DNA from: Qipengyuania sp. YIM B01966
Lineage (GTDB): Bacteria > Pseudomonadota > Alphaproteobacteria > Sphingomonadales > Sphingomonadaceae
Reading direction: 5' to 3'
Length of the DNA: 64,000 nucleotides
Assembly: GCF_016461955.1 (NCBI RefSeq)
Contig: NZ_JADMNM010000003.1
Location: forward strand, 86,846 to 150,845
Part shown: positions 1-8,482 of the stretch, piece by piece
Position numbering within the stretch: the first letter of the stretch is position 1
Layout: every line of letters starts with the position of its first letter
The notes under the pieces: generated by a model
The model's input: only the letters and a program-made list of their open reading frames with translations
Told to the model about the DNA's origin: nothing
Database searches by the model: none
Made by a program: the position numbers and the translations under genes

Positions 1-1
1 G

Positions 2-409
2 TTGCGCGGCGTCACGGTCGACCCGGCCCGTGCGCCCAGCATGATCGACGAATTCCCTGCATTGTTTGTGGCGGCCGCCTGCGCGCAAGGGCGCACCGCG
101 ACCAGCGGGCTGGAAGAATTGCGGGTCAAGGAAAGCGACCGGCTGACAGCGATGGCCGGCGGCCTTACCGCCATCGGCGCCACGGTGGAGGAGGCACCCG
201 ACGGGCTGATCATCGACGGCACCGGCGGTGCGCCGCTGCCGGGTGGCGGCCCGATCGCCGCCTTGCTCGACCATCGCATCGCAATGAGCATGGCGATTGC
301 CGGTCTTGCCTCGCGTGATGGCGTGACGGTCGATGATGTCGCCCCCATCGCCACCAGCTTCCCGACCTTCGACACTCTGCTCGACCAGACCTGCGGGGTG
401 GCACAATGA
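2..409 (+). CDS. aroA: 3-phosphoshikimate 1-carboxyvinyltransferase, C-terminal part (5' end outside window)
   Basis: This is the last 135 codons of EPSP synthase, which joins PEP to shikimate-3-phosphate in the cytoplasmic shikimate pathway. The family signature LRVKESDRLTAMAGGL lies near residues 40-55 of the visible part, and DHRIAMSMAIAGL, typical of the C-terminal domain, near residue 90. A full-length enzyme is about 430-450 residues, so roughly 300 are missing upstream. The TTG at base 2 is an internal codon, not the true start. The stop overlaps the cmk start in an ATGA, so the two are translationally coupled. The aroA-cmk pair is common in alphaproteobacteria. Confidence 0.95.
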   Translation: MRGVTVDPARAPSMIDEFPALFVAAACAQGRTATSGLEELRVKESDRLTAMAGGLTAIGATVEEAPDGLIIDGTGGAPLPGGGPIAALLDHRIAMSMAIAGLASRDGVTVDDVAPIATSFPTFDTLLDQTCGVAQ

Positions 410-1032
410 TCATCGCTGTCGATGGCCCCACCGCCTCTGGCAAGGGCACCATCGCCAAGGCGCTGGCCGCGCATTACGGCCTGCCGCATCTCGACACCGG
501 GCTGCTATATCGCGCGGTCGGCTGGCAGGTGGCGCAGCACGGCGGCGATCCCGACGATCCGGCCGATGCGCTGGCGGCGTGCGAATTTCCCGCCGCTTTG
601 CTGGCCGAACCCCGGCTCCGCGACGAAGCCACTGGCGGGCTGGCGAGCCGCGTCTCGGTCCATGCCGCCGTGCGCCAAGCGCTCTATGCGCGGCAGCGCG
701 CCTTTGCCTTGCAACCGGGCGGTGCGGTGCTCGACGGGCGCGATATCGGCACAGTCATTGCGCCCGAGGCCGAGGTTAAGCTGTTCGTCACCGCCAGCGT
801 CGCCGCGCGGGCCGAGCGTCGCTGGCGCGAAATGCAGCAGGCGGGCGCCGGAACGACGCTCGACCAGATCGCCGACGATCTGCGGCGGCGCGACGCGCGC
901 GACCGCGAGCGCGCGGCCGCCCCGCTGACCGCCGCGCCCGACGCGGTGCTGATCGACACCTCTGCCCTGGGCCGCGCGGAGGCGATTGCGGCCGCCATTG
1001 AAGCGGTGGAGCGCATCCGGCACACTGGCTGA
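406..1032 (+). CDS. cmk: (d)CMP kinase
   Basis: Cytidylate kinase phosphorylates CMP and dCMP with ATP in pyrimidine nucleotide recycling. At 208 residues it has the usual length. The N terminus carries the P-loop DGPTASGKGTIAKAL (residues about 5-19), followed by HLDTGLLYRAVG and, near residue 107, the family motif LDGRDIGTVI. A KLFVTASVAARAERR segment corresponds to the lid and CMP-binding region. The ATG overlaps the aroA stop by four bases. In many alphaproteobacteria rpsA follows cmk; here a small lipoprotein gene begins one base after the stop. Confidence 0.97.
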   Translation: MIIAVDGPTASGKGTIAKALAAHYGLPHLDTGLLYRAVGWQVAQHGGDPDDPADALAACEFPAALLAEPRLRDEATGGLASRVSVHAAVRQALYARQRAFALQPGGAVLDGRDIGTVIAPEAEVKLFVTASVAARAERRWREMQQAGAGTTLDQIADDLRRRDARDRERAAAPLTAAPDAVLIDTSALGRAEAIAAAIEAVERIRHTG

Positions 1033-1033
1033 G

Positions 1034-1441
1034 ATGACGCCGCGAATCGCCTTGGCCCTGCCGCTTGCCGCCGTGCTCGGCGGATGCGTGCTGGCAGGCG
1101 GCGCGGCGACGCCCGACCCCGGCCCCTCCGCCCGCAGCGAGACGGTGCGCCTCGGCGAAGTCACCCGCACGCTGGCCATCCCGGTCCGTCCCACCGCCGT
1201 GCTGGACGACAGCCGCTGTCCGGCCAATGTGCGCTGCGTGTGGGCCGGACGGGTGCGGATTTCGGCACAACTCGGCACCGTGCCCGCGCAAACGGTCGAG
1301 CTTGAGCTGGGCCGCCCCGATCCGCGCGCGGACCACGGCGTTGAGCTGGTCGGCGTTGAACCCGATCGGACCGAAGCGGAGACGATTGCCCCATCCGCCT
1401 ACCGTTTCCGCATCCGCGAGAAAATCGCCTCGCCGCGCTGA
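1034..1441 (+). CDS. small putative lipoprotein of unknown function
   Basis: A 135-residue protein with a lipoprotein signal: basic start MTPR, a short hydrophobic stretch, and the lipobox VLGGC, which predicts a lipid-modified Cys at about residue 19. The mature part has two closely spaced cysteines (DDSRCPANVRCVWAGRV), a pattern seen in small periplasmic proteins, then a charged C terminus. I chose the ATG at 1034, one base after the cmk stop; a longer reading frame from 986 would hide the signal sequence inside the chain. I recognise no function. The distance to cmk suggests the same transcript. Confidence 0.7.
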   Translation: MTPRIALALPLAAVLGGCVLAGGAATPDPGPSARSETVRLGEVTRTLAIPVRPTAVLDDSRCPANVRCVWAGRVRISAQLGTVPAQTVELELGRPDPRADHGVELVGVEPDRTEAETIAPSAYRFRIREKIASPR

Positions 1442-1484
1442 CTGACACCATGACAGCCCGCGCCGCGCCCGATAGGGACGGGCG

Positions 1485-3245
1485 ATGGCAGGCGAAACGC
1501 TCTATACCCCAGCGCTGGCCGACGCGTTGGTCATTCTTGGCGCCGCCGGGGTGGTCATCCCGGTCTTTGCCCGTTTCCGCATCACGCCGGTAATCGGCTT
1601 CATCCTCGTCGGCATCGCCTTCGGGCCATTCGGGCTGGGCCGGCTGGTGCCCGACCGCCCGTGGCTTGGCTACCTGACGATTGCCGATCCCCATGCGCTG
1701 GAACCCTTCGCCGAATTCGGCATCATCCTGCTGCTGTTCACGATCGGGCTCGAACTATCGTTTTCGCGCCTGTGGAAGCTGCGACGCATGGTGTTCGGGC
1801 TCGGCGCGCTCGAACTGCTGGTGATCGGCGCGATCGTCGCGGTCGCCTTGTCGATGCTGGGGCAATATTGGACCGGTGCGCTCGCGCTGGGGCTGGCGCT
1901 GGCCATGTCCTCCACCGCGATCGTGCTGCCGATATCCGGTACCACCAGCCCGGTCGGCAAGGCCGCGCTGGCTATGCTCTTGTTCGAAGATATCGCGATC
2001 GTTCCGATCATCTTCCTGCTGGGTGCGATGGCGCCCAATGCGGGCAATGAAGGCTGGGCAGGACTGCTCGACACCTTGTGGATGGGAGCGGCGGTCATCG
2101 CTGCGCTGCTGGTGGTCGGGCGCTTTACGCTGCCGCTGCTGTTCGGCCAGGCGGCGCGTACCAAGAGCCCCGAACTGTTCCTTGCCGCATCGCTGCTGGT
2201 GGTGATCGTCTCCGCGCTGGTGACTGCGGCGGTCGGCCTGTCACCGATTGTCGGCGCGCTGCTCGCCGGACTGCTGATTGCCGAAACTGACTATAACGGC
2301 GAGGTCAAAGCAATCATCGAGCCGTTCAAGGGGCTGGCGCTGGGCGTATTCCTGATCACCGTCGGGATGAGCATCGATCTGGTGGTGGTGTGGGAGAATA
2401 TCGGCACCATCGCCGCCGCAGTGGTGCTGGTGGTGGCGCTCAAGGCGGTCGTGACCGGGCTGCTGCTTCGGCTCATGGGTGCGCGCCGGGGCACCTCTGT
2501 CGAAACCGGGCTGCTGATGTCGAGCCCGTCGGAGACGACCCTGATCGTGCTGTCGGCGGCCAGCGCCGCGCTGCTGATCCAGCCCGGCACGGCGCAGTTC
2601 TGGCAGATCGTCACCGCCATTGGCCTCACCATCACGCCGCTCCTGGCCAAGCTGGGCCGCCATGTCGGGCGGCGGGTGGAACCGGTCGCGACGATTCCCG
2701 AACCGGACCCCGACGCCGCCCCGACCATCATCATCGGCGCGGGCCGCGTGGGAAGGCTGATTGCCCAGATGCTCGGCGCACATGGCCGCGAATATGTCAT
2801 GATCGACAGTGACGCGGTGCTGGTCGAGCGCGCCCGGCGTGACGGGTATCGCGCGGTTTTTGGCGATGCCGGACGCGAACGCGTGCTGGCTTCGCTGAAC
2901 GTGTCGCACGCCGCCGCGGTGGTCCTGACGATGGATCAGCCGGTGCTGACCGAGCGGCTGACGACGCTGCTGCGCCGCGCCCACCCGGACCTGCTGATCA
3001 TCGCCCGCGCCCGTGACACCGCCCATGCAGCGGCGCTGTATCGCGCGGGCGCGACCCATGCGGTGCCCGAAACGCTCGAAAGTTCGCTGCAACTGGCCGA
3101 GGCGACACTGGTTGATCTCGGCGTGGCGATGGGGCCGGTGATCGCCTCGATCCACGAAAAGCGCGACGAGTTCCGCACCCGCATTCAGCGCGAGGCTGCG
3201 CTCGATCACAAGCCCCGATTGCGCACCCGCACGCTGGAAAGTTGA
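1485..3245 (+). CDS. CPA2-family monovalent cation:proton antiporter with TrkA-N (RCK) domain
   Basis: A 586-residue Kef-type transporter. The first about 390 residues form a run of hydrophobic helices of the sodium/hydrogen exchanger fold, with EFGIILLLFTIGLELSF, the conserved LFEDIAIVPIIFLLG and a GALLAGLLIAETDY segment. A cytosolic TrkA-N/RCK domain follows (about 410-525), opening with the nucleotide-binding motif IIIGAGRVGRLIAQMLG. Family knowledge suggests K+ or Na+ efflux coupled to proton entry and gated by NAD(H) or glutathione adducts; the ion cannot be read from sequence. The KefG/KefF ancillary subunit is absent nearby. A GGGACGGG-like ribosome site precedes the ATG. Confidence 0.93.
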   Translation: MAGETLYTPALADALVILGAAGVVIPVFARFRITPVIGFILVGIAFGPFGLGRLVPDRPWLGYLTIADPHALEPFAEFGIILLLFTIGLELSFSRLWKLRRMVFGLGALELLVIGAIVAVALSMLGQYWTGALALGLALAMSSTAIVLPISGTTSPVGKAALAMLLFEDIAIVPIIFLLGAMAPNAGNEGWAGLLDTLWMGAAVIAALLVVGRFTLPLLFGQAARTKSPELFLAASLLVVIVSALVTAAVGLSPIVGALLAGLLIAETDYNGEVKAIIEPFKGLALGVFLITVGMSIDLVVVWENIGTIAAAVVLVVALKAVVTGLLLRLMGARRGTSVETGLLMSSPSETTLIVLSAASAALLIQPGTAQFWQIVTAIGLTITPLLAKLGRHVGRRVEPVATIPEPDPDAAPTIIIGAGRVGRLIAQMLGAHGREYVMIDSDAVLVERARRDGYRAVFGDAGRERVLASLNVSHAAAVVLTMDQPVLTERLTTLLRRAHPDLLIIARARDTAHAAALYRAGATHAVPETLESSLQLAEATLVDLGVAMGPVIASIHEKRDEFRTRIQREAALDHKPRLRTRTLES

Positions 3246-3295
3246 GCGGTGGCACCGATGGCCCGCTCGACCGTTGGTCGGGAAAGGAGCCAACC

Positions 3296-3463
3296 ATGTC
3301 CCATCCCGAAGACGTCACCAAACCCGAAAGCAATGCGGAAAAGTTCAAGCCTCAGCATCAGCAGGACGATGGCAAGTTCGGCAACGACGCGGCGAAGCGC
3401 GGGCCCGACGTGCCGCAGGGCTCAGAACACCATTTGCAGCGCAAGAGTATGCACCGCCAGTAA
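3296..3463 (+). CDS. small hydrophilic protein, 55 residues, unknown function
   Basis: The protein has no cysteine and no hydrophobic segment; it is rich in Lys, Asp, Gln and Pro and looks disordered. A clear AAAGGAG ribosome site lies just before the ATG, which supports this start over the upstream in-frame GTG/TTG codons. It contains the short motif QQDDGKFGND, reminiscent of the DEDGQF repeats in the small protein at 22410. It ends 26 bases from the convergent alaS stop. I recognise no family; small hydrophilic proteins of this kind are often stress-related, but that is only a guess. Confidence 0.6.
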   Translation: MSHPEDVTKPESNAEKFKPQHQQDDGKFGNDAAKRGPDVPQGSEHHLQRKSMHRQ

Positions 3464-3489
3464 GGCCGGGTTGACGGTCGGCGCGCGGG

Positions 3490-6162
3490 TCAGCCCGCCG
3501 CCGAGCCGATCGCCTCGCGCACTGCCTGCAATGCCGCATCAGCCGCGCCGGCATCGGGCCCTCCGCCCTGAGCCATGTCGGGGCGACCGCCCCCGCCCTT
3601 TCCGCCCAGCGCCTCGACGCCGGCCCGAACCAGCGCCACCGCATCGAACCGGCTGACGAGATCGTCGGTCACCGCGACCGCGATCGCGGCGCGCCCGTCA
3701 TTGACGGCCACCAGCGCCGCGATCCCGCTGCCGATGCGGGCTTTCGCCTGGTCGAGCAGGCCGCGCAATTCGCGCGCATCGAGCCCCTGCATGACCTGGC
3801 CGGTGAAGGTGATGCCAGCGATCTCCTCGTCGCTATTCACTGCCGCCGCCGGGCCGGCGCCGCCACCCAGCGCGAGCGCCTTTTTGGCGTCGGCCAGTTC
3901 CCGCTCGAGCCGGCGCCGTTCGTCCAGCAGCGCGGCGATCCGCTGTTCCACCTCATCGGGGCTTGTCCTCAGCAGACCGGCAGCGTTCTTGAGCGCGTCC
4001 TCGCGCCCGACGAGCCACTGGCGCGCCGCTTCGCCGGTCAGCGCCTCGATCCGCCGCACGCCCGAGCTCACCGCGCTTTCCGAAACAATCCGGAAAATGC
4101 CGATATCGCCCATTGCGTTCACATGGGTGCCGCCGCACAATTCGACCGAAAAATTGCGCCCGCTCTCGTTCCAGTTCGAACGGCCCATGCTGAGCACGCG
4201 AACCTCGTCGCCATATTTCTCGCCGAACAGCGCCATGGCCCCGGCCTCGATCGCCTCGTCGGGGCTCATCAAGCGCGTGGTGACCGGCTCGTTGTGGCGG
4301 ATTTCGGCGTTCACCTCAGCCTCGATCGCCGCGATATCCTGAGCGCTAAGCGCGCTTGGATGCGAGAAATCGAACCGCAGCCGTTCGGCCGCGACCAGTG
4401 AGCCCTTTTGCGTGACATGCTCGCCCAGCCGGTTCCGCAAAGCGGCGTGAAGCAGGTGCGTGGCCGAATGGTTCGCGCGGATCGCGTCGCGCCGTTCCAC
4501 ATCGATGTCGAGCCGGACCATGTCGCCTATGCGGATCGTGCCCGCCTCGACCCGGCCGCGATGCGCGTGCAGCCGGCCGAGCGGCTTGTCAGTCGTCTCG
4601 ACCGTCATCTCCATCCCGGCATTGGTCCAGATGCGCCCGGCATCCCCGCTCTGCCCGCCGCTCTCGCCATAGAACGGGGTCTGATTGGTGACTACAATGA
4701 CCTCGGCCCCGGCGCCTGCCTCGCGCACCTCGGCGCCGCCCTGCACCAGCGCGACGACCTGCGCTTCGCCGGTGGTGGCGGTATAGCCGGTGAACTCGCT
4801 CGCCCCTTCGCGCTCGGCAATGTCGAACCACACCTCGCTGTCAGCCGCCGCGCCCGAGCCCTTCCACGCGGCGCGCGCGGCAGCCTTCTGCTGCGCCATC
4901 GCGGCATCGAAGCCGGCGCGGTCCACCGCAATCCCGCGCGGGCGCAACGCGTCTTCGGTCAGGTCGTAGGGGAAGCCGTAGGTATCGTAGAGCCGAAAGG
5001 CGGTTTCCCCGGGCAATTCGCCACCCGCGGCCAGCGTCGCGGTGGCCTCATCAAGCAGCTTCAGCCCGTTGGCGAGCGTGCGGCGGAACTGCACTTCCTC
5101 GCGCTGGAGCGTCTCCTCGATCAGCGGCTGCGCCCGGCCGAGCTCAGGATAGGCCTGCCCCATTTCGGCGACCAGCGCGGGCACCAGACGGTGCATCAGC
5201 GGATCCTTCGCACCCAGCAAATGCGCATGGCGCATTGCGCGGCGCATGATGCGGCGCAGCACATAGCCGCGCCCTTCGTTCGACGGCAGCACCCCGTCGG
5301 CCAGCAAGAAGCTGGTCGAGCGCAGATGGTCGGCAATCACACGGTGGCTGGCGCGCTGCTCGCCCTCCGCCGCCACGCCGGTCAGGCTTTCCGAGGCGGC
5401 GATCAGCGCCCGGAACGTGTCGGTATCATAATTGTCATGCACGCCCTGCAGCACCGCAGCGACCCGTTCGAGGCCCATGCCGGTGTCGATGCTCGGCTTG
5501 GGGAGCTCGCCGGTAATCTCGCCGGCGGTCTGCTCGAACTGCATGAAGACAAGGTTCCAGATCTCGATGAAGCGATCGCCATCCTCGTCCGGCGAACCGG
5601 GCGGACCACCGGCAATATGCTCGCCGTGATCGTAAAAGATTTCAGAACAGGGGCCGCACGGGCCATCATCGCCCATCGCCCAGAAATTATCCTTGGTCGG
5701 AATGCGGATGATCCGGTGTTCGGGCAGCCCGGCAATCTTCTGCCACAGCGCGAACGCCTCGTCGTCGGTGTGATAGACGGTGGCCAGCAGCTTGTCGGCC
5801 GGCAGCCCCCATTCGCGCGTCAGCAAGGTCCAGGCGTGGTGGATCGCCTGTTCCTTGAAATAATCGCCGAACGAGAAATTGCCCAGCATCTCGAAAAAGG
5901 TGTGGTGCCGCGCGGTGTAGCCGACGTTGTCGAGATCGTTGTGCTTGCCCCCGGCGCGGACGCATTTCTGGCTGCTGGTCGCGCGCGGAAATGACGGCGC
6001 CTCGAGCCCGGTGAAGACATTCTTGAACGGCACCATCCCCGCATTGACGAACATCAGCGTCGGATCGTTATACGGTACCAGCGGCGCGCTCGGCACTTCG
6101 GCATGGCCGGTGCCGGCAAAATAATCGAGGAAGGAACGGCGGATTTCGTTGGTCGACAGCAT
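3490..6162 (-). CDS. alaS: alanyl-tRNA synthetase
   Basis: Class II synthetase that charges tRNA-Ala. The 890-residue chain has the full domain order. The catalytic core contains [17 protein letters not shown] (motif 2 region) and [14 protein letters not shown]. The tRNA-binding middle follows. The editing domain carries the zinc motif [11 protein letters not shown] and the later [14 protein letters not shown] Cys/His pair. The C-Ala tail ends with the [15 protein letters not shown]-type segment. I start at the ATG at 6162 ([11 protein letters not shown]); a GTG three codons upstream is possible. Its downstream end is convergent with the small gene at 3296. Confidence 0.97.
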   Translation of the reverse strand: MLSTNEIRRSFLDYFAGTGHAEVPSAPLVPYNDPTLMFVNAGMVPFKNVFTGLEAPSFPRATSSQKCVRAGGKHNDLDNVGYTARHHTFFEMLGNFSFGDYFKEQAIHHAWTLLTREWGLPADKLLATVYHTDDEAFALWQKIAGLPEHRIIRIPTKDNFWAMGDDGPCGPCSEIFYDHGEHIAGGPPGSPDEDGDRFIEIWNLVFMQFEQTAGEITGELPKPSIDTGMGLERVAAVLQGVHDNYDTDTFRALIAASESLTGVAAEGEQRASHRVIADHLRSTSFLLADGVLPSNEGRGYVLRRIMRRAMRHAHLLGAKDPLMHRLVPALVAEMGQAYPELGRAQPLIEETLQREEVQFRRTLANGLKLLDEATATLAAGGELPGETAFRLYDTYGFPYDLTEDALRPRGIAVDRAGFDAAMAQQKAAARAAWKGSGAAADSEVWFDIAEREGASEFTGYTATTGEAQVVALVQGGAEVREAGAGAEVIVVTNQTPFYGESGGQSGDAGRIWTNAGMEMTVETTDKPLGRLHAHRGRVEAGTIRIGDMVRLDIDVERRDAIRANHSATHLLHAALRNRLGEHVTQKGSLVAAERLRFDFSHPSALSAQDIAAIEAEVNAEIRHNEPVTTRLMSPDEAIEAGAMALFGEKYGDEVRVLSMGRSNWNESGRNFSVELCGGTHVNAMGDIGIFRIVSESAVSSGVRRIEALTGEAARQWLVGREDALKNAAGLLRTSPDEVEQRIAALLDERRRLERELADAKKALALGGGAGPAAAVNSDEEIAGITFTGQVMQGLDARELRGLLDQAKARIGSGIAALVAVNDGRAAIAVAVTDDLVSRFDAVALVRAGVEALGGKGGGGRPDMAQGGGPDAGAADAALQAVREAIGSAAG

Positions 6163-6235
6163 GGGGCGCACCTAAGCGTTCACCCGCGATGCGACAAGGC
6201 GGTTTCCCGTGGCGGTAGGGCCCCGCTGCCCCCAA

Positions 6236-7054
6236 TCAGGCGCGTGCGGTGACCAGCCAGGCGGCGCCGTCGAACAGGACCAGATCGCCCGAGCGGTGCA
6301 TCTGCAGAAAATGGCCGAGCCGTTCGGTGAACGCACCGTGCTGCGCGGGCGGCAATTCCGCCGCAACGCGCGCCGCGGGACCAATGGCGAGGAAAAACGA
6401 GGTGGCATCAGCCACCGGGTCGCTGCCCGCGCCGGCGATATAGGCGTAATCGACCGGCTCGAAGGCAATATCCTGCCACCCGGCTTCGGCGAGGAGGCCG
6501 CCGGCGTGATCGGGATCGGCGAACGCGAACGGTCCGGGTGCGCCGGGTTCGGGCGCCGAAACCCCGCAGGGTAGCAAGCGCGTCAGACCCGAAGCCCACT
6601 CGTTTTCGGCTGCGCTGCGGAAACAGGTAAAGACGAGCGGCGCACCGGGCGCGGCATTTGCGCGCAGATTGGCGAAAGCGGCCACCGGATCGGCGAAGAA
6701 CATCACCCCGTGCCGCGAAACGAGCAGGTCGGCGGGCTCCCCCGCGCGGCGCCAGATGGCGGCATCGGCCCGTTCGAAGGCAAGGTTGGGATATTGAGCG
6801 CCACGCGCGGTGGCGGCAGCCACCAGATCAACGCTGACGTCGAGGCCGAGGATGGCGGCGCCGGGATGGCTGCGGGCGAGCGCAATCGACAATTCACCCG
6901 CGCCGCACCCTATATCGAGCGCACGGTTGAACTCGAACGGGGCAAGCCGCGACAGCAATTGTTCGGTCAAACCCGCAAACGAGCGGTCGGTGCGGCGCCA
7001 TTCCGCAGCCCAGCTCCGGCCCACCCGGTCCTGCCACTCGCTTGTTCCGGTCAT
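6236..7054 (-). CDS. class I SAM-dependent methyltransferase, substrate unknown
   Basis: A 272-residue protein with a Rossmann methyltransferase fold. Motif I is ALDIGCGAGELSIAL (about residues 44-58), with the acidic end of beta-2 in ILGLDVSVDL and motif II/III near ERADAAIW. The middle segment SRHGVMFFADPVAAFANL is typical of the UbiE/Methyltransf_25 group that acts on small molecules. The C-terminal third is a lid of unknown specificity. It lies between recA and alaS on the same strand, with a strong recA terminator in between, so it probably has its own promoter. The substrate cannot be inferred. Confidence 0.85.
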   Translation of the reverse strand: MTGTSEWQDRVGRSWAAEWRRTDRSFAGLTEQLLSRLAPFEFNRALDIGCGAGELSIALARSHPGAAILGLDVSVDLVAAATARGAQYPNLAFERADAAIWRRAGEPADLLVSRHGVMFFADPVAAFANLRANAAPGAPLVFTCFRSAAENEWASGLTRLLPCGVSAPEPGAPGPFAFADPDHAGGLLAEAGWQDIAFEPVDYAYIAGAGSDPVADATSFFLAIGPAARVAAELPPAQHGAFTERLGHFLQMHRSGDLVLFDGAAWLVTARA

Positions 7055-7207
7055 GCTGCGGATGTCTCGTTGTTAGCCCGGCTATCCATCAGGTGGGGCC
7101 ATAAAGCGTACATCGCGCGCGGCAAGTGTACGGTCAGGGACAAACTTCGGTTGTGCGACCGAACCGGGCAGTGCGCGCGACAGGCGGAGTTCAAAGGGGT
7201 TACCCAG

Positions 7208-7254
7208 CGAAAAGCCGGCCCCGCCATTCCCGCAAGGATGGCAGCGGCCGGCTT
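7208..7254 (-). terminator. rho-independent terminator of recA
   Basis: On the minus strand the arms AAGCCGGCC and GGCCGGCTT (7246-7254 and 7212-7220) flank a further GC-rich stem (GCCA/TGGC with one bulge), followed by TTTT at 7210-7213. It lies about 50 bases after the recA stop. A second perfect hairpin, CCGGGCGC / GCGCCCGG at 7264-7288 with a 9-base loop, lies between it and recA. Confidence 0.8.
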
Positions 7255-7306
7255 CCCGGTTCTCCGGGCGCGAGCCATCAGCGCCCGGCCCGCTTGAAGA
7301 GACGTG

Positions 7307-8368
7307 TCAGTCCTCCGCGTCAGGGCCTGTCATCATCTCCTCGGCGACTTCGTCGGTGCGGCTGCGAATGGCAGCCTCGAGCCGGTCGCACATCTCGGTA
7401 TTTTCCTTGAGGAACTGCTTGGCGTTCTCGCGACCCTGGCCGATGCGGACGCTATCATAGCTGAACCATGAACCCGACTTCTCGACCAGCCCGGCCTTGA
7501 CGCCAAGGTCGAGGATTTCGCCGATCTTGGAGATCCCCTCGCCATACATGATGTCGAACTCGACCTGCTTGAACGGCGGGGCGACCTTGTTCTTGACCAC
7601 TTTCACCCGCGTGCTGTTGCCGATGATATCGTCGCGGTCCTTGATCTGGCCGGTGCGGCGAATGTCCAGACGGACGCTGGCATAGAATTTGAGCGCATTG
7701 CCGCCGGTGGTGGTTTCCGGATTGCCGTACATCACCCCGATCTTCATCCGCAGCTGGTTGATGAAGATGACCATGCATTTCGATCGGTTGATCGAGCCGG
7801 TCAGCTTGCGCAGCGATTGCGACATCAGCCGCGCCTGCAGGCCGACATGGCTGTCGCCCATCTCGCCTTCGATCTCGGCGCGCGGCACCAGTGCGGCGAC
7901 AGAATCGACCACCAGCACATCGATCGCGTTCGAGCGCACCAGCGTATCGACGATTTCGAGCGCCTGCTCGCCCGTATCGGGCTGCGACACGATCAGCTCG
8001 TCAATATCGACGCCCAGCTTCTTGGCATAAACCGGGTCGAGCGCGTGTTCGGCATCGACAAACGCCGCAGTGCCACCATTCTTCTGCGCTTCGGCAATGA
8101 CGTGCAGCGACAGCGTGGTCTTGCCCGAGCTTTCCGGCCCATACACCTCGATCACCCGCCCCTTGGGCAGGCCGCCCACGCCCAGCGCGATATCAAGCCC
8201 CAGACTGCCGGTGGAAATCGTTTCCACCTGCATCGTTTCCTTCTGCCCGAGCTTCATCGCCGATCCCTTGCCGAAGGCCCGGTCGATCTGCGCGAGAGCG
8301 GCGTCGAGCGCCTTCTGACGGTCTGCGTTCATTTCCTTATCATCCACCAGCTTGAGATTAGCGGCCAT
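7307..8368 (-). CDS. recA: recombinase RecA
   Basis: RecA forms filaments on single-stranded DNA, drives strand exchange and triggers LexA self-cleavage. The 353-residue chain carries the Walker [15 protein letters not shown] (about residues 67-80), the Walker [15 protein letters not shown], loop L1/L2 segments [15 protein letters not shown] and [15 protein letters not shown], and an acidic C-terminal tail ending GPDAED. The ribosome site GGAGG precedes the ATG by about 10 bases. An alphaproteobacterial LexA box lies about 78 bases upstream (8446-8460), which predicts SOS control. Confidence 0.98.
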   Translation of the reverse strand: MAANLKLVDDKEMNADRQKALDAALAQIDRAFGKGSAMKLGQKETMQVETISTGSLGLDIALGVGGLPKGRVIEVYGPESSGKTTLSLHVIAEAQKNGGTAAFVDAEHALDPVYAKKLGVDIDELIVSQPDTGEQALEIVDTLVRSNAIDVLVVDSVAALVPRAEIEGEMGDSHVGLQARLMSQSLRKLTGSINRSKCMVIFINQLRMKIGVMYGNPETTTGGNALKFYASVRLDIRRTGQIKDRDDIIGNSTRVKVVKNKVAPPFKQVEFDIMYGEGISKIGEILDLGVKAGLVEKSGSWFSYDSVRIGQGRENAKQFLKENTEMCDRLEAAIRSRTDEVAEEMMTGPDAED

Positions 8369-8445
8369 GACACATGCCTCCGTCAGTTGGCTAGGGGCCA
8401 GTCCCCTTCATCACCGACGCCATCCGTACCGCCTTTGTTCCGTTA

Positions 8446-8460
8446 GAACAAGGGGGGAAC
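8446..8460 (-). promoter_or_regulatory. LexA (SOS) box upstream of recA
   Basis: On the minus strand the site reads GTTCCCCCCTTGTTC, an exact match to the alphaproteobacterial LexA consensus GTTC-N7-GTTC. It overlaps a dyad (CCTTGTTC-N5-GAACAAAGG). A possible -35 TTGTTC with a -10 TACGGA 17 bases on would put the operator inside the promoter. The position before recA is what makes it credible. Confidence 0.85.
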
Positions 8461-8482
8461 GAAAATATTTCTCCGGGGTTCG

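Noticed and set aside
2241-3293. Antisense frame of 350 codons opposite the Kef-type antiporter
   Set aside because: Shadow of a clear CPA2 gene; no motif and no plausible ribosome site.
4408-5994. 528-codon plus-strand frame opposite alaS
   Set aside because: alaS motifs are complete on the other strand; the plus frame has biased composition only.
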